Assembly (NCBI GenBank): GCA_023433945.1 | Contig: JAEYTP010000148.1 | Location: forward strand, 1 to 9,284 | Length of the DNA: 9,284 bases | Direction of reading: 5' to 3' | From: Bacillota bacterium | GTDB lineage: Bacteria > Bacillota > Clostridia > Acetivibrionales > DSM-1351 | Shown here: in pieces, positions 1-7,442 of the stretch | How positions within the stretch are numbered: position 1 is the first letter of the stretch | How the letters are laid out: every line of letters starts with the position of its first letter | Notes under the pieces: model-generated | Seen by the model: only the letters and a program-made list of their open reading frames with translations | What the model was told of the DNA's origin: nothing | The model's database searches: none | Translations under genes and position numbers: made by a program

Positions 1-653
1 GCATAATTAATAATTATCCTGGATATTATGATGGGCCTACTAAAAATGTGTGCATTATATTTAATAACCATGATTTTGAGAAAATGTTTGGGTGCACCGA
101 CTATCAAAAGTTTGAAATCTATACAAAAGACAATGCTGATAAAAATGTAATTGAAAGTAGATTGGCTGAACTGCTAAAGAATAATCCAAACAGTGAAGTA
201 CTCAATTATGATAAGCTTTTCCATGATAGCATGGAAAAATCAGAAAATGTTAGAAGATTTTATATCGGAGCAATAATGATTTTAGCCTTAATATGTATAT
301 TTAGTATATTTAGTTCGATAAGTGCTGGTCTGATTGTTCGGACTAGGGAGTTTTCTACAATGCGAGCTATAGGAATGACATACTCACAACTAAGAAAGAA
401 TGTATGGCTGGAGGGCCTGCTTCACGGGGTAGTTAGCTCTATTTGGGGAGGCACTATTGGGATTATATTATCATATGCCATATATAGATTAATGAATCAG
501 GTTGAAGGGTACATATTGCATTGGGCTATACCATATACGCCTGTATTAATCACAATTATTATTAATATCTCTATCTGTGTAATTGCAACACTACCGCCAC
601 TACACAGGGTATCACAGACTAATATTATTGATGGAATAAGAATGATAGATTAA
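1..653 (+). CDS. FtsX-type ABC transporter permease, C-terminal fragment (5' end outside window)
   Basis: The reading frame is open to the left edge (first whole codon at position 3), so this is the last 216 or so residues of a larger protein. A GTG at 48 is internal, not the start. The visible part has an extracytoplasmic segment, then three hydrophobic helices at about residues 86-112, 138-162 and 179-198. After the first helix comes the charged cytoplasmic loop RTREFSTMRAIGM, which is typical of the FtsX/MacB permease domain, where it lies beside the partner ATPase. The C-terminus (IIDGIRMID) matches the short tail usual in this family. By family, it would be the membrane half of an ABC exporter or a peptide-sensing transporter. 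The substrate cannot be read, because the ATPase and the N-terminal half lie outside the window. A terminator follows directly, so it is the last gene of its operon. Confidence 0.9.
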   Translation, partial: IINNYPGYYDGPTKNVCIIFNNHDFEKMFGCTDYQKFEIYTKDNADKNVIESRLAELLKNNPNSEVLNYDKLFHDSMEKSENVRRFYIGAIMILALICIFSIFSSISAGLIVRTREFSTMRAIGMTYSQLRKNVWLEGLLHGVVSSIWGGTIGIILSYAIYRLMNQVEGYILHWAIPYTPVLITIIINISICVIATLPPLHRVSQTNIIDGIRMID

Positions 654-696
654 TAGTAGTTTAGGAAAAGTGTAAAACAAAATATTTTTAGTCATT

Positions 697-751
697 AGCC
701 ATCCTCTAGCAGTCATATGTTAATATATAGCAGCTAAAGGATGGCTTTTTT
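697..751 (+). terminator. Rho-independent terminator of the FtsX operon
   Basis: Arms AGCCATCCTCTAGC (697-710) and GCTAAAGGATGGCT (733-746) pair over 14 positions with one mismatch. The loop is 22 nt and a run of T (746-751) follows. It lies 43 bp after the permease stop codon. Confidence 0.88.
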
Positions 752-821
752 GATTTAAGCCCGCATAAATAGCAGACCACAAAGTAACAGTTTCAATGCT
801 ATATAGAAAGATATAGAAACA

Positions 822-851
822 TTGTTAATAACCTAGTATTCATGTTAAAAT
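822..851 (+). promoter_or_regulatory. Putative sigma-A promoter of the E2-like gene
   Basis: TTGTTA (822-827) and TAAAAT (846-851) are separated by 18 bp, with an extended -10 TG at 843-844. The start codon lies 69 bp further on. Just upstream is a 10-bp direct repeat, ATATAGAAAG/ATATAGAAAC (801-820). The rest of the 654-920 gap holds only this promoter and the preceding terminator. Confidence 0.5.
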
Positions 852-920
852 ATAGGAGAAAAAGTTATTTTATATCAAAAACTGAAGTAATTAAGATAAT
901 ATTAGGGGAGATACCAAAAT

Positions 921-1829
921 ATGCAGACTAAATTACATATTCAGAACAATAGAAAAAAAAGATTTGGGGATAGAAAAGATGGGTTCAGGTTGAGAAACCT
1001 CGGTGTAATGGCTAATGCATCCATCAAGTTTATGAAGAGGAGATGTGACTCACAGGTACTCTCTTGCTTTGAGTTGGATATTACTGACACAGTGAGTTTT
1101 ATCCGAAAAAATCATCATGAAATGAAGAAACTATCTCTTCAGATGGTTTTGTATGCTGCTTTGGTCAGGACATATGCACGCTACCCAAGGATGAATAGAT
1201 TTATTGTAGGCTCCCGCTGCTATGGAAGAGATTATGTGAGAATCAACATAATAGCAAAGCCTAAGTTGGATGCTGATTCAGAGGAATATTTAGTGCCGGT
1301 GTATTTTGATAGATCTGAAACACTTCCACAGGTTATTGAAAAATATAGTGCTGCATTTGAAAATATTAAGTATGAGAATCAAAAGCAAAAGGAAATGGAG
1401 GCAAGCAGACCCAGTATACTCAAAATCCTTTTAAATAACTTAACTGCGATGGCGACCAAGCTGGGTGGTGTGCTGGTGGCCTTGGACAGGATTAATCTGG
1501 CACCAAAAGCATTCTTGGAAATAAGTCCGTTCCACGGTAGTGCTTTTGTTACTAATATGGGCTCATTAGGGATACCGGCAGTATACCATCATCTGTATGA
1601 AATAGGGACTGTATCACATTTTTTAGCTCTTGGTCAAAAAGAAACTAGGTATATTCATGATGATGACCACAATCCTCAAAAAAGAATATTTGTAAAAGTG
1701 AAAATTACAGTAGATGAGAGGATTTGTGATGGGTATTATTTATCAAGGGCGCTAAAGTGCTTTGAAAAGCATATAAAAGATCCTACCAAGCTTATGGTTC
1801 CACCTGAAAAATTGGAATTTGATGCTTAA
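921..1829 (+). CDS. Stand-alone 2-oxoacid dehydrogenase E2 / CAT-fold acyltransferase-like protein, catalytic His replaced
   Basis: The 302 residues match the catalytic (CAT-fold) domain of E2 acyltransferases, without lipoyl or E1/E3-binding domains. The diagnostic region is near the C-terminus: SAFVTNMGSLGIPA (207-220) corresponds to the E2 strand 'F-T-I-S-N-L-G', and DERICDG (265-271) sits where E2 and chloramphenicol acetyltransferase have HxxxDG. Here the His is Glu266, while Asp270 and Gly271 remain. The His is the general base in the known enzymes, so ordinary acyl-CoA transfer is doubtful. The N-terminal 25 or so residues are basic, unlike a signal peptide. The start is ATG 921, with RBS AGGGGAG (904-910). 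There is no pyruvate dehydrogenase operon nearby; the gene has its own promoter and no clear terminator before galM. Family membership is fairly secure. Whether it is an enzyme, a regulator or a degenerate paralogue is open. Confidence 0.8.
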   Translation: MQTKLHIQNNRKKRFGDRKDGFRLRNLGVMANASIKFMKRRCDSQVLSCFELDITDTVSFIRKNHHEMKKLSLQMVLYAALVRTYARYPRMNRFIVGSRCYGRDYVRINIIAKPKLDADSEEYLVPVYFDRSETLPQVIEKYSAAFENIKYENQKQKEMEASRPSILKILLNNLTAMATKLGGVLVALDRINLAPKAFLEISPFHGSAFVTNMGSLGIPAVYHHLYEIGTVSHFLALGQKETRYIHDDDHNPQKRIFVKVKITVDERICDGYYLSRALKCFEKHIKDPTKLMVPPEKLEFDA

Positions 1830-1875
1830 AGCGATTTCCATGTAACACCAACAAAACATATCTGTAATAACTAGG

Positions 1876-1904
1876 TTATCATCTATATACTAATATGGTA
1901 CAAT
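1876..1904 (+). promoter_or_regulatory. Putative sigma-A promoter of galM
   Basis: TTATCA (1876-1881) and TACAAT (1899-1904) are 17 bp apart, with an extended -10 TGG at 1896-1898. The start codon is 48 bp downstream. The -35 lies inside an 18-nt element (1865-1882) that resembles 826-843 in the preceding promoter. Confidence 0.55.
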
Positions 1905-1951
1905 CATTATAAAATCTATTACTACACTTTAAGGGGAAGAGGAGTGAGATC

Positions 1952-2998
1952 ATGTCTAACCAAGAGATTATTGGAAAAACATTTGATGGTGAAGAAGTTA
2001 TAAAGTATACACTTACTAATGGAAACGGAATAAAGGTTGAGATACTCAATCTTGGAGGTATTATCAATTCAATATTCGTGCCGGATAGAGACGGCAACAT
2101 AGCTGATGTTGTTTTGGGATTTTGTAAGCCTGAACAATATTTAAACAGCACCGCTTATCTAGGGGCAGTGATTGGACGTGTTGGAAACAGAATTGCAAAA
2201 GGCAAGTTTAGCCTCAACAATAAGGAGTACAACCTATATATTAATAATGAACCAAATCATCTTCACGGTGGTAAAAAGGGCTTTGATAAAAGGATATTTG
2301 ACTGCACACCAATAGGGGATAATGCACTCGAATTGAGTCTTGTAAGTCCTGATGGAGAAGAGAATTATCCTGGAGAGGTTGTTGTAAAGGTAACCTATAC
2401 TCTTTCAGATGACGGTAAGTTAACTATAAATTACATAGCTAACTCTGATAGTGATACAGTACTAAATCTTACAAATCATGCGTATTTCAATCTTGCGGGG
2501 CATGACAGCGGTGATATACTAGACCACGAGATCATGATTAACGCTGATAAGTTCACACCCGTTGACAGTACGCGTATTCCAACAGGAGAATTAAGAAGTG
2601 TTGAGAATACCCCAATGGATTTTAGAACGTTCAAGAAAATCAGACTTGGTATAGCTGATAAGTATGATCAGATAGCATTTGGAAATGGTTATGACCATAA
2701 CTATGTACTCAATACAAATGGAGATCTCAGCCAGTTGTGTAGTGAGGTTTATGAGCCAACCTCAGGAAGAGTAATGAAGGTATATACTACAAAACCGGGA
2801 GTGCAGTTCTACAGTGGTAATTCCCTCACTGGAGCTGATACTGGTAAAAGCGGTAAGCCGTATAAAAAGAATGCAGGCTTATGTCTCGAAACTCAGTTTT
2901 TCCCTAATGCTATCAATACTCCGGGTTTTGAGTCGGGCATATTGAAAGCTGGAGAAGTGTATAATCATACAACTATTTATCAATTCCTTGTTAAGTAG
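1952..2998 (+). CDS. galM: Aldose 1-epimerase (mutarotase)
   Basis: This cytoplasmic enzyme interconverts the alpha and beta anomers of free aldoses such as galactose and glucose, feeding the Leloir pathway. Its 348 residues are the normal family length, without a signal peptide. Family motifs appear in order: GRVGNRI (75-81, containing the sugar-binding Arg80), NNEPNHLHGG (98-107), LTNHAYFNL (173-181, with His176 as the expected catalytic acid), GYDHNYVL (246-253, Asp248) and LETQFFPNAINTPGF (312-326, with Glu313 as the expected catalytic base). All catalytic positions known from the Lactococcus enzyme are kept. The start is ATG 1952, with RBS AGGAG (1940-1944). No galK, galT or galE is adjacent, so it seems to be a stand-alone housekeeping copy. 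The 63-bp gap to the next gene holds no terminator, so the M15 lipoprotein gene is probably co-transcribed. Confidence 0.96.
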   Translation: MSNQEIIGKTFDGEEVIKYTLTNGNGIKVEILNLGGIINSIFVPDRDGNIADVVLGFCKPEQYLNSTAYLGAVIGRVGNRIAKGKFSLNNKEYNLYINNEPNHLHGGKKGFDKRIFDCTPIGDNALELSLVSPDGEENYPGEVVVKVTYTLSDDGKLTINYIANSDSDTVLNLTNHAYFNLAGHDSGDILDHEIMINADKFTPVDSTRIPTGELRSVENTPMDFRTFKKIRLGIADKYDQIAFGNGYDHNYVLNTNGDLSQLCSEVYEPTSGRVMKVYTTKPGVQFYSGNSLTGADTGKSGKPYKKNAGLCLETQFFPNAINTPGFESGILKAGEVYNHTTIYQFLVK

Positions 2999-3061
2999 CA
3001 TTATTTATACAAAACCAAAGGTAGACCATAAATATAAGTATCTTCAGGTCAAGGGGTTAAA

Positions 3062-4120
3062 ATGAGAAAAACAGCAATATGTTTTATTTGTGTTGCCATG
3101 TTTTTATTATCTAGTTGTGGACAAAGATATGTCGTAGAGGCCGACAAGGGTGTTTTTTTTGATAAGACACCGGCTGATATTACTGCCATAAACTCGTTAG
3201 GGCAACTATACCAGGAAAGCACTAACGCAATTAAGGATAGCTCTGATGCTATACAGGGCAACTCTAGTACTCGGCAGGGGAGTTCCAGTGCAGCTTTGGA
3301 TAGTTCTGATGTTACACAGGGCAACTCTAATGCTCAGCAGGGGAGTCCCAGTGCAGCTTTGGATAGTTCTGATGTTACACAGGGCAACTCTAGTACTCAG
3401 CAGGGGAGTTTCAGTGAAACACAGGGTAACTCCAATGCGCAGCAGGAAGCTCTAATTGACAAAATATTATCTCCACAACCCTCTTTGGGTGAGGAAGAAA
3501 AAGATATGGCACATCAAGGCATAAAACTAAATAGGGTAGAGCTTACAGAGGGCTTCTATTATGAAGAGCTCTCAGAAAATACAAAAAGTCGCATAGCAGG
3601 GAAATCATATCCCACTGATTGCAACGTACCTTATAGTAAATTGAGGTATGTCAAGGTTTTGCACTATGGCTTTAATGGTAACGAGCATGAGGGCGAATTG
3701 ATTTGTGCTCAAGAGGTTGCACATGAGCTGACCAATATTTTTTATGAGCTGTATCTTGCAAAATACCCCATTGAGAAGATGGTGTTAGTAGATGAGTATG
3801 ATGCTGATGACATAGCATCTATGAAGGATAATAATACATCCTGCTTTAATTATAGGGTAATAGAGGGATCAAAAAAGCTCTCTATGCATAGCTATGGAAT
3901 GGCCATAGATATTAACCCATTAATCAATCCGTATGTGAAAGGCGATTATGTATCACCCAAGGAAGCTAAAGATTATGTAGATAGAAGCCAGATAAAGCTT
4001 GGTATGATTGATAAAGATGACTTATGCTATAAGCTATTCACCAAGTATGGCTGGAAGTGGGGCGGAAGTTGGAATACGATTAAGGACTATCAGCATTTTG
4101 AGAAGGAAGTTACAAAATAA
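3062..4120 (+). CDS. M15-family zinc peptidase, cell-wall lipoprotein with Ser/Gln-rich repeat linker
   Basis: The 352-residue precursor begins with a lipoprotein signal peptide ending in LSSC, so Cys19 should be lipidated and the protein anchored outside the membrane. Residues 59-128 form a low-complexity Ser/Gln/Asn linker of 21-residue repeats (DSSDVTQGNS...). The peptidase domain fills about 185-349. SMHSYGMAID (274-283) supplies two zinc ligands, His276 and Asp283. WGGSW (333-337) and DYQHFE (342-347) supply the third ligand, His345, and the likely catalytic acid, Asp342. This is the SxHxxGxAxD...DxxHF pattern of the M15 D,D-carboxypeptidase / L-Ala-D-Glu endopeptidase group (CwlK, Ply500). 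It therefore probably trims or cuts peptidoglycan stem peptides; the exact bond cannot be read. The start is ATG 3062, with RBS AAGGGG (3051-3056). No promoter is evident upstream, so it probably depends on the galM transcript. Confidence 0.92.
   Translation: MRKTAICFICVAMFLLSSCGQRYVVEADKGVFFDKTPADITAINSLGQLYQESTNAIKDSSDAIQGNSSTRQGSSSAALDSSDVTQGNSNAQQGSPSAALDSSDVTQGNSSTQQGSFSETQGNSNAQQEALIDKILSPQPSLGEEEKDMAHQGIKLNRVELTEGFYYEELSENTKSRIAGKSYPTDCNVPYSKLRYVKVLHYGFNGNEHEGELICAQEVAHELTNIFYELYLAKYPIEKMVLVDEYDADDIASMKDNNTSCFNYRVIEGSKKLSMHSYGMAIDINPLINPYVKGDYVSPKEAKDYVDRSQIKLGMIDKDDLCYKLFTKYGWKWGGSWNTIKDYQHFEKEVTK
3236..3445 (+). repeat. In-frame 63-bp tandem repeat (minisatellite) in the lipoprotein gene
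   Basis: Units begin at 3236, 3299 and 3362. The first two are full 63-bp units. The third diverges after about 54 bp, and a further partial copy (TQGNSNAQQ at protein level) follows to 3445. Units 2 and 3 are identical over their first 30 bp. The period is a multiple of three, so copy-number change keeps the frame and only lengthens or shortens the linker. It also keeps other frames open, producing a spurious overlapping ORF. Confidence 0.93.
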
Positions 4121-4149
4121 GCTTCTGTTTACATGATGTAGTTTTCATT

Positions 4150-4187
4150 TTATCTAATATAGTTTACAAATTATCTAATATAGTTTA
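4150..4187. repeat. 17-bp direct repeat pair
   Basis: TTATCTAATATAGTTTA occurs exactly at 4150-4166 and again at 4171-4187, a 21-bp period with a 4-bp spacer. It lies just after the lipoprotein gene, between convergent genes. The function is unknown. Confidence 0.85.
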
Positions 4188-4225
4188 AAAATAAAGGCTG
4201 ATACTTTGAGCCGTGGACTAAAATA

Positions 4226-4249
4226 CCCCCTGTTAAGTAACAGGGGGCA
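4226..4249 (-). terminator. Intergenic hairpin, probable terminator for the minus-strand gene (possibly bidirectional)
   Basis: CCCCCTGTT (4226-4234) pairs perfectly with AACAGGGGG (4239-4247) around the tetraloop AAGT. Read on the minus strand, it is followed by TATTTTA, a usable U-rich tail. On the plus strand the tail (CATTTCAC) is poor. It lies about 160 bp past the stop of the minus-strand secreted protein and about 105 bp past the plus-strand lipoprotein stop. Confidence 0.65.
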
Positions 4250-4276
4250 TTTCACTCTAGTAGAAGAAAATATTCG

Positions 4277-4394
4277 TAGTTATAGTAGCAGGTACTGTTT
4301 TATTAACAGTAGAGATAATGTTTAGTTATAGTCGCAGATACTGTTTTAGCTATAGTCGCAGATACTGTTTTAGTATTAGCAGAATATTTTTTTA
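4277..4394. repeat. About 24-bp tandem repeat array in the convergent intergenic region
   Basis: Copies at 4323-4346 and 4347-4370 (TAGTTATAGTCGCAGATACT + GTTT) differ at one position. A copy at 4277-4300 differs at a few, and units at 4301-4322 and 4371-4394 are strongly degenerate. A perfect hairpin, TACTGTT/AACAGTA (4293-4299/4305-4311), spans the first junction. No reading frame of note runs through it. With the 17-bp repeat and the GC hairpin, it makes up the non-coding 4121-4409 interval. Confidence 0.85.
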
Positions 4395-4409
4395 TTAGTA
4401 GCCTATATT

Positions 4410-5912
4410 TTAGTTATATGATATAGAGAAAATTCTATAATATTCTCCAAACTGCTCGATCTTAACATTTACCTGGGAATCGGGCACTTTGTCACCCGTT
4501 AAGCTCCAGTGGTATGTTACAGTATAAGCGTTCTCGCCTGTCTTCTTAATATCATATGATGTAATCGAGGGACTGGACGTTCCTGTTACCCAATACATTT
4601 GGGACAGTGGGTCAAAGTTTTCTAACCTGAGTTTTTCATTATAAAGTCCAAACTGTATGGCCCCTTGTCGATTCTTGTTTGCCTCGGCAAAGTTTTTTAC
4701 ACAGTCACTGTCAGATCTAGTATCAGTAAAGTTAACTATTTGCTTAGCAAAATTATCTTGTGCAATCTTGCGGTATGAGTCAGGGCTTTTGTCGACAGTA
4801 TATATTCTAATAATGGAACCATCATAGGTTATATTCTCTTTTAAGGTATCAGTAAAGAAATTAAGTGGGAGGAAAAGTTTGTTATTCTTATATATTCCAC
4901 CGTCTTTTTTAATATCAATCTTCCTTGGAGCAGTAAGGTTACCTCCACTAACAGTAGTACCTAGCTTTGCATCCCATGTAACGGTATATCCAAGCTTTTC
5001 TGCAATAGTTCTAAAAGGAAGCATTAGGGTATAATCCTTGGTGACAAAGGTTCCTTCGGAAACATTAAAGTCAGTGCCATTAAGCTTAATACTGCTGGCT
5101 TTAGGAGATGAAGAAAGAGCTTTATACACGTCATCCTTTAGTACGGATTTTAACTTATCAGCAGAGAGTGTATAGACTGGAATTCCGCCTGCATATGGGC
5201 GTAGCTCGTATAGTGTGTAGTATATAACCAAATTGTTGCCATCTAGATAAAAATTAAAATCTTTTGTATTTTTAACTGTTTCTTTTGCGTCATCAAAATA
5301 TAAGGTAGGGTCTTTGTCGATTTCGGCCAAAATGTTATCTATTAGTATTTTCCTATAATCACTGCCTTCTTTAAAGAGAGAAGAAAGCTTGTATACTTCT
5401 CCTGTATCCATGTTTACTGTGAGAGTATCATACCAAGTCATTCCATGAGCCCCACCACTATAATTGTAATTTAATGTGAGTACTGAGAGTAGGTTGTCGT
5501 TATACCAGTAATTAAAATCGGTATATAAACCTGCCTTTAGGTTGTTGCTTACTTCTGCTAAATCCAAGGCGGTACGATTTATCTCTCCAATTGAGTTGGC
5601 TGTATTACTATAAAGCCATTCATTAACCTTCTCACTACCATTAAAGTTATAAAAGGTAGGAAGCATTACACGCATCTCTAATTTGGGTGTTGTATTGACA
5701 ATTGGTGTAATACTGCATAACGGTTGATTTGTTGCAGTACTTGTTTCAGCACCCGTAGATGTGTTTTCCTTAGCTAAGGTATTGCTTGACATGTTTGTGG
5801 TACTATTCTGTGCTTTATTACTTAAAACAGAGACATTCATAGCACTTGCAATGGGTGAAAAACACAATACTAACATGGTTATTACTAAGAGCATACAGGA
5901 TAGTTTTTTCAT
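4410..5912 (-). CDS. Secreted DUF4163 / DUF3298 (RsiV-like) protein with a copper-amine-oxidase-type stalk domain
   Basis: The 500-residue precursor has a classical signal peptide (MKKLSCMLLV..., hydrophobic to about 18, probable cleavage after Ala24 in IASA). A Ser/Thr/Asn-rich linker follows to about 65. Residues 70-150 resemble DUF4163 and 155-255 DUF3298: note the SGGAHGMTWYDTLTVNMDTG stretch (152-171) and ELRPYAGGIPVYTL (236-249), as in the extracytoplasmic part of the anti-sigma factor RsiV and in PdaC. Residues 275-372 form a 'stalk' domain (Cu_amine_oxidN1), marked by LMLPFRTIAEKLGYTVTWDA (296-315). The last 125 or so residues are unassigned; they may be a small cone-like NTF2-type domain. 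No transmembrane helix follows the signal, so the mature protein should be extracellular or wall-associated; its ligand is not readable. The start is ATG 5912, with RBS AGGGGGA about 9 bp upstream. Confidence 0.85.
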   Translation of the reverse strand: MKKLSCMLLVITMLVLCFSPIASAMNVSVLSNKAQNSTTNMSSNTLAKENTSTGAETSTATNQPLCSITPIVNTTPKLEMRVMLPTFYNFNGSEKVNEWLYSNTANSIGEINRTALDLAEVSNNLKAGLYTDFNYWYNDNLLSVLTLNYNYSGGAHGMTWYDTLTVNMDTGEVYKLSSLFKEGSDYRKILIDNILAEIDKDPTLYFDDAKETVKNTKDFNFYLDGNNLVIYYTLYELRPYAGGIPVYTLSADKLKSVLKDDVYKALSSSPKASSIKLNGTDFNVSEGTFVTKDYTLMLPFRTIAEKLGYTVTWDAKLGTTVSGGNLTAPRKIDIKKDGGIYKNNKLFLPLNFFTDTLKENITYDGSIIRIYTVDKSPDSYRKIAQDNFAKQIVNFTDTRSDSDCVKNFAEANKNRQGAIQFGLYNEKLRLENFDPLSQMYWVTGTSSPSITSYDIKKTGENAYTVTYHWSLTGDKVPDSQVNVKIEQFGEYYRIFSISYN

Positions 5913-5953
5913 AAGGTAAATCCCCCTAAATTAATAGTTCTATGTATACCTTC

Positions 5954-5982
5954 ATTGTAGAGAAAATGCGAGTATTAAACAA
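5954..5982 (-). promoter_or_regulatory. Putative sigma-A promoter of the secreted DUF4163/DUF3298 gene
   Basis: On the minus strand TTGTTT (5977-5982) and TACAAT (5954-5959) are 17 bp apart, about 41 bp before the start codon. It lies between this gene and the AI-2E gene upstream, so the two need not share a transcript. Confidence 0.5.
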
Positions 5983-6068
5983 CAACAAAATGGTTACAAA
6001 AGGTATGCTCTTATTATGCAGAATTAATTTAAAAAATATATACGATTTAAGTATTTATATTAAGTTTT

Positions 6069-7181
6069 TTAATCCTGGTTACTGGATATGGAGTCGGTCG
6101 ATTCTGACGTAGGGTTAGATAAATCACCACCACTATTAGTGCCACAGAATGATGAATCGTCCTTTGATAAGGCGTCGGGATTTCTTACCTCTAAAACATC
6201 AAGAATAAATATAAATATTGGAATACCAATGATAAGACCCCATATGCCCATAAAATGCTCTGATAAAATCAAAACCGCAAAGGTATAGAAAACAGGTAGC
6301 TTAGTTTTTTCCGACATGAGCTTAGGATTGAGTATATAGCTCTCAATAGCGTGCAAGATAGCAATAAGTACTAAAATCCAGATAACAGTTCTTATACCCC
6401 CTACACTATAAGCGATCATTGAAAGTGGAACTAGAGATATAACAACTCCAGCCACTGGTATAAGCCCCAAAATAAATATCATAAATCCAAGACCAATGAC
6501 TTGCGGAAACTTCAAGAATGTGAGCATTGCCATAGATAAAAGGCAATTTATAAAGGATATGGTAATCTGAGTTTGTATAACCTTACCAAAGGATTGCATA
6601 AATTTTGTTCCAAAGAAGGCTATTTCCTCATAGAAGCATTTAAGCTTACTGTTTTTGAAGCTTTGAGTGAACCGCTGTATTCTGCTTCTTTCAAGAACAA
6701 AGAAGAGGCTCAATATAACTGATATAAATAGGTCGATACCCCATTTACCTATATTATTCACCGTTGAAAATAAAGTATTGACGTTATCTTTTATATACTG
6801 CGATATTTTAATATCCTTAGAAAGACTAATTATATAGTTTAATGCATCATTTTCATACTGCTTACTGGTAAAAATGTTAGCTTGGTTTATAATGTTGCTA
6901 AGTTGTGTAATAACAACGGGTATGTATTTATATAAAAGGTAAGCAGCGAGAGAAAGCAAACCGAGATACAAGAATATAATTATGACCTTTAGAATTCTGG
7001 AACTAAATATTTTTGTCTTGTTCAGTATAAATTTCTGGGCGCTGTATGCCAGGTATGAAAGGATGAATGTTAGTAGAAGCATGTTTAACATTCCACGGAG
7101 TAAGTAGAGACAGCCTACGATGCAAACCAAGATCAAGAGGCGCCTTGCTAACTTACTAGAAAAAAAGTCTTTAAAAATCAT
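6069..7181 (-). CDS. AI-2E family (UPF0118) membrane transporter
   Basis: This is a 370-residue polytopic inner-membrane protein. Hydrophobic segments lie at about 13-48 (two helices), 65-86, 147-165, 203-222, 229-255, 264-282 and 297-330, the usual arrangement for the family, with a long amphipathic stretch between the third and fourth. The family signature region is GLGFMIFILGLIPVAG (230-245), followed by HAIESYILNPKLMS (277-290). Known members export autoinducer-2 (TqsA) or act as ion antiporters; sporulating Gram-positives carry several (YtvI-like), so the substrate is not assigned. Residues 335-370 form a Ser/Asp/Asn-rich hydrophilic tail, longer than usual and probably disordered in the cytoplasm. 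The start is ATG 7181, with a GGAGA RBS about 7 bp upstream. No hairpin terminator is visible in the 156 bp before the next gene. Confidence 0.92.
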   Translation of the reverse strand: MIFKDFFSSKLARRLLILVCIVGCLYLLRGMLNMLLLTFILSYLAYSAQKFILNKTKIFSSRILKVIIIFLYLGLLSLAAYLLYKYIPVVITQLSNIINQANIFTSKQYENDALNYIISLSKDIKISQYIKDNVNTLFSTVNNIGKWGIDLFISVILSLFFVLERSRIQRFTQSFKNSKLKCFYEEIAFFGTKFMQSFGKVIQTQITISFINCLLSMAMLTFLKFPQVIGLGFMIFILGLIPVAGVVISLVPLSMIAYSVGGIRTVIWILVLIAILHAIESYILNPKLMSEKTKLPVFYTFAVLILSEHFMGIWGLIIGIPIFIFILDVLEVRNPDALSKDDSSFCGTNSGGDLSNPTSESTDSISSNQD

Positions 7182-7224
7182 TATGTTTCTCCAATATATG
7201 AAATAAGAAATAACTGGTATTTTT

Positions 7225-7253
7225 ATTATACACTAATAGTACTATTTTTAAAA
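7225..7253 (-). promoter_or_regulatory. Putative promoter of the AI-2E family gene
   Basis: A perfect -10, TATAAT (7225-7230 on the minus strand), lies 43 bp upstream of the start. The best -35 at 17 bp is weak (TTTTAA, 7248-7253). The rest of 7182-7391 shows no gene, only AT-rich sequence and a small hairpin, TATGGT/ACCATA (7331-7347). Confidence 0.4.
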
Positions 7254-7391
7254 CAACGAATAAGTGGCTGGACCACAAAAAAATGTATAAATAATAAGGT
7301 CAATATTTATATGTTTTAGCAAAGAATAAATATGGTATTGGACCATAGAAGTGCACTTATAATGGTGAGTACGAAAGAATATATATGAAAT

Positions 7392-7418
7392 AAAAGGATA
7401 CCATAGCGGTATCCTTTT
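7392..7418 (-). terminator. Terminator of the SASP gene (bidirectional shape)
   Basis: A perfect 11-bp stem, AAAAGGATACC (7392-7402) with GGTATCCTTTT (7408-7418), surrounds a 5-nt loop. It starts 25 bp past the SASP stop on the minus strand, where the arm itself supplies the TTTT tail. Confidence 0.88.
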
Positions 7419-7442
7419 ATTTTTGGACTACTCTAATGACTA

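Noticed and set aside
1879..2151. Minus-strand 90-residue ORF over the galM start
   Set aside because: It is a shadow of the well-supported galM frame and covers its promoter, with no family resemblance.
3049..3324. Minus-strand 91-residue ORF over the lipoprotein N-terminus
   Set aside because: It is antisense to the signal peptide and repeat, and its Leu/Ser-rich repeats simply mirror the minisatellite.
3246..3455. Plus-strand 69-residue ORF within the lipoprotein repeat
   Set aside because: It is an alternative frame kept open only because the 63-bp repeat is a multiple of three; it lies wholly inside the peptidase lipoprotein gene.
4277..4394. CRISPR array
   Set aside because: The units are directly tandem with no unique spacers and degenerate quickly; no cas gene is near.
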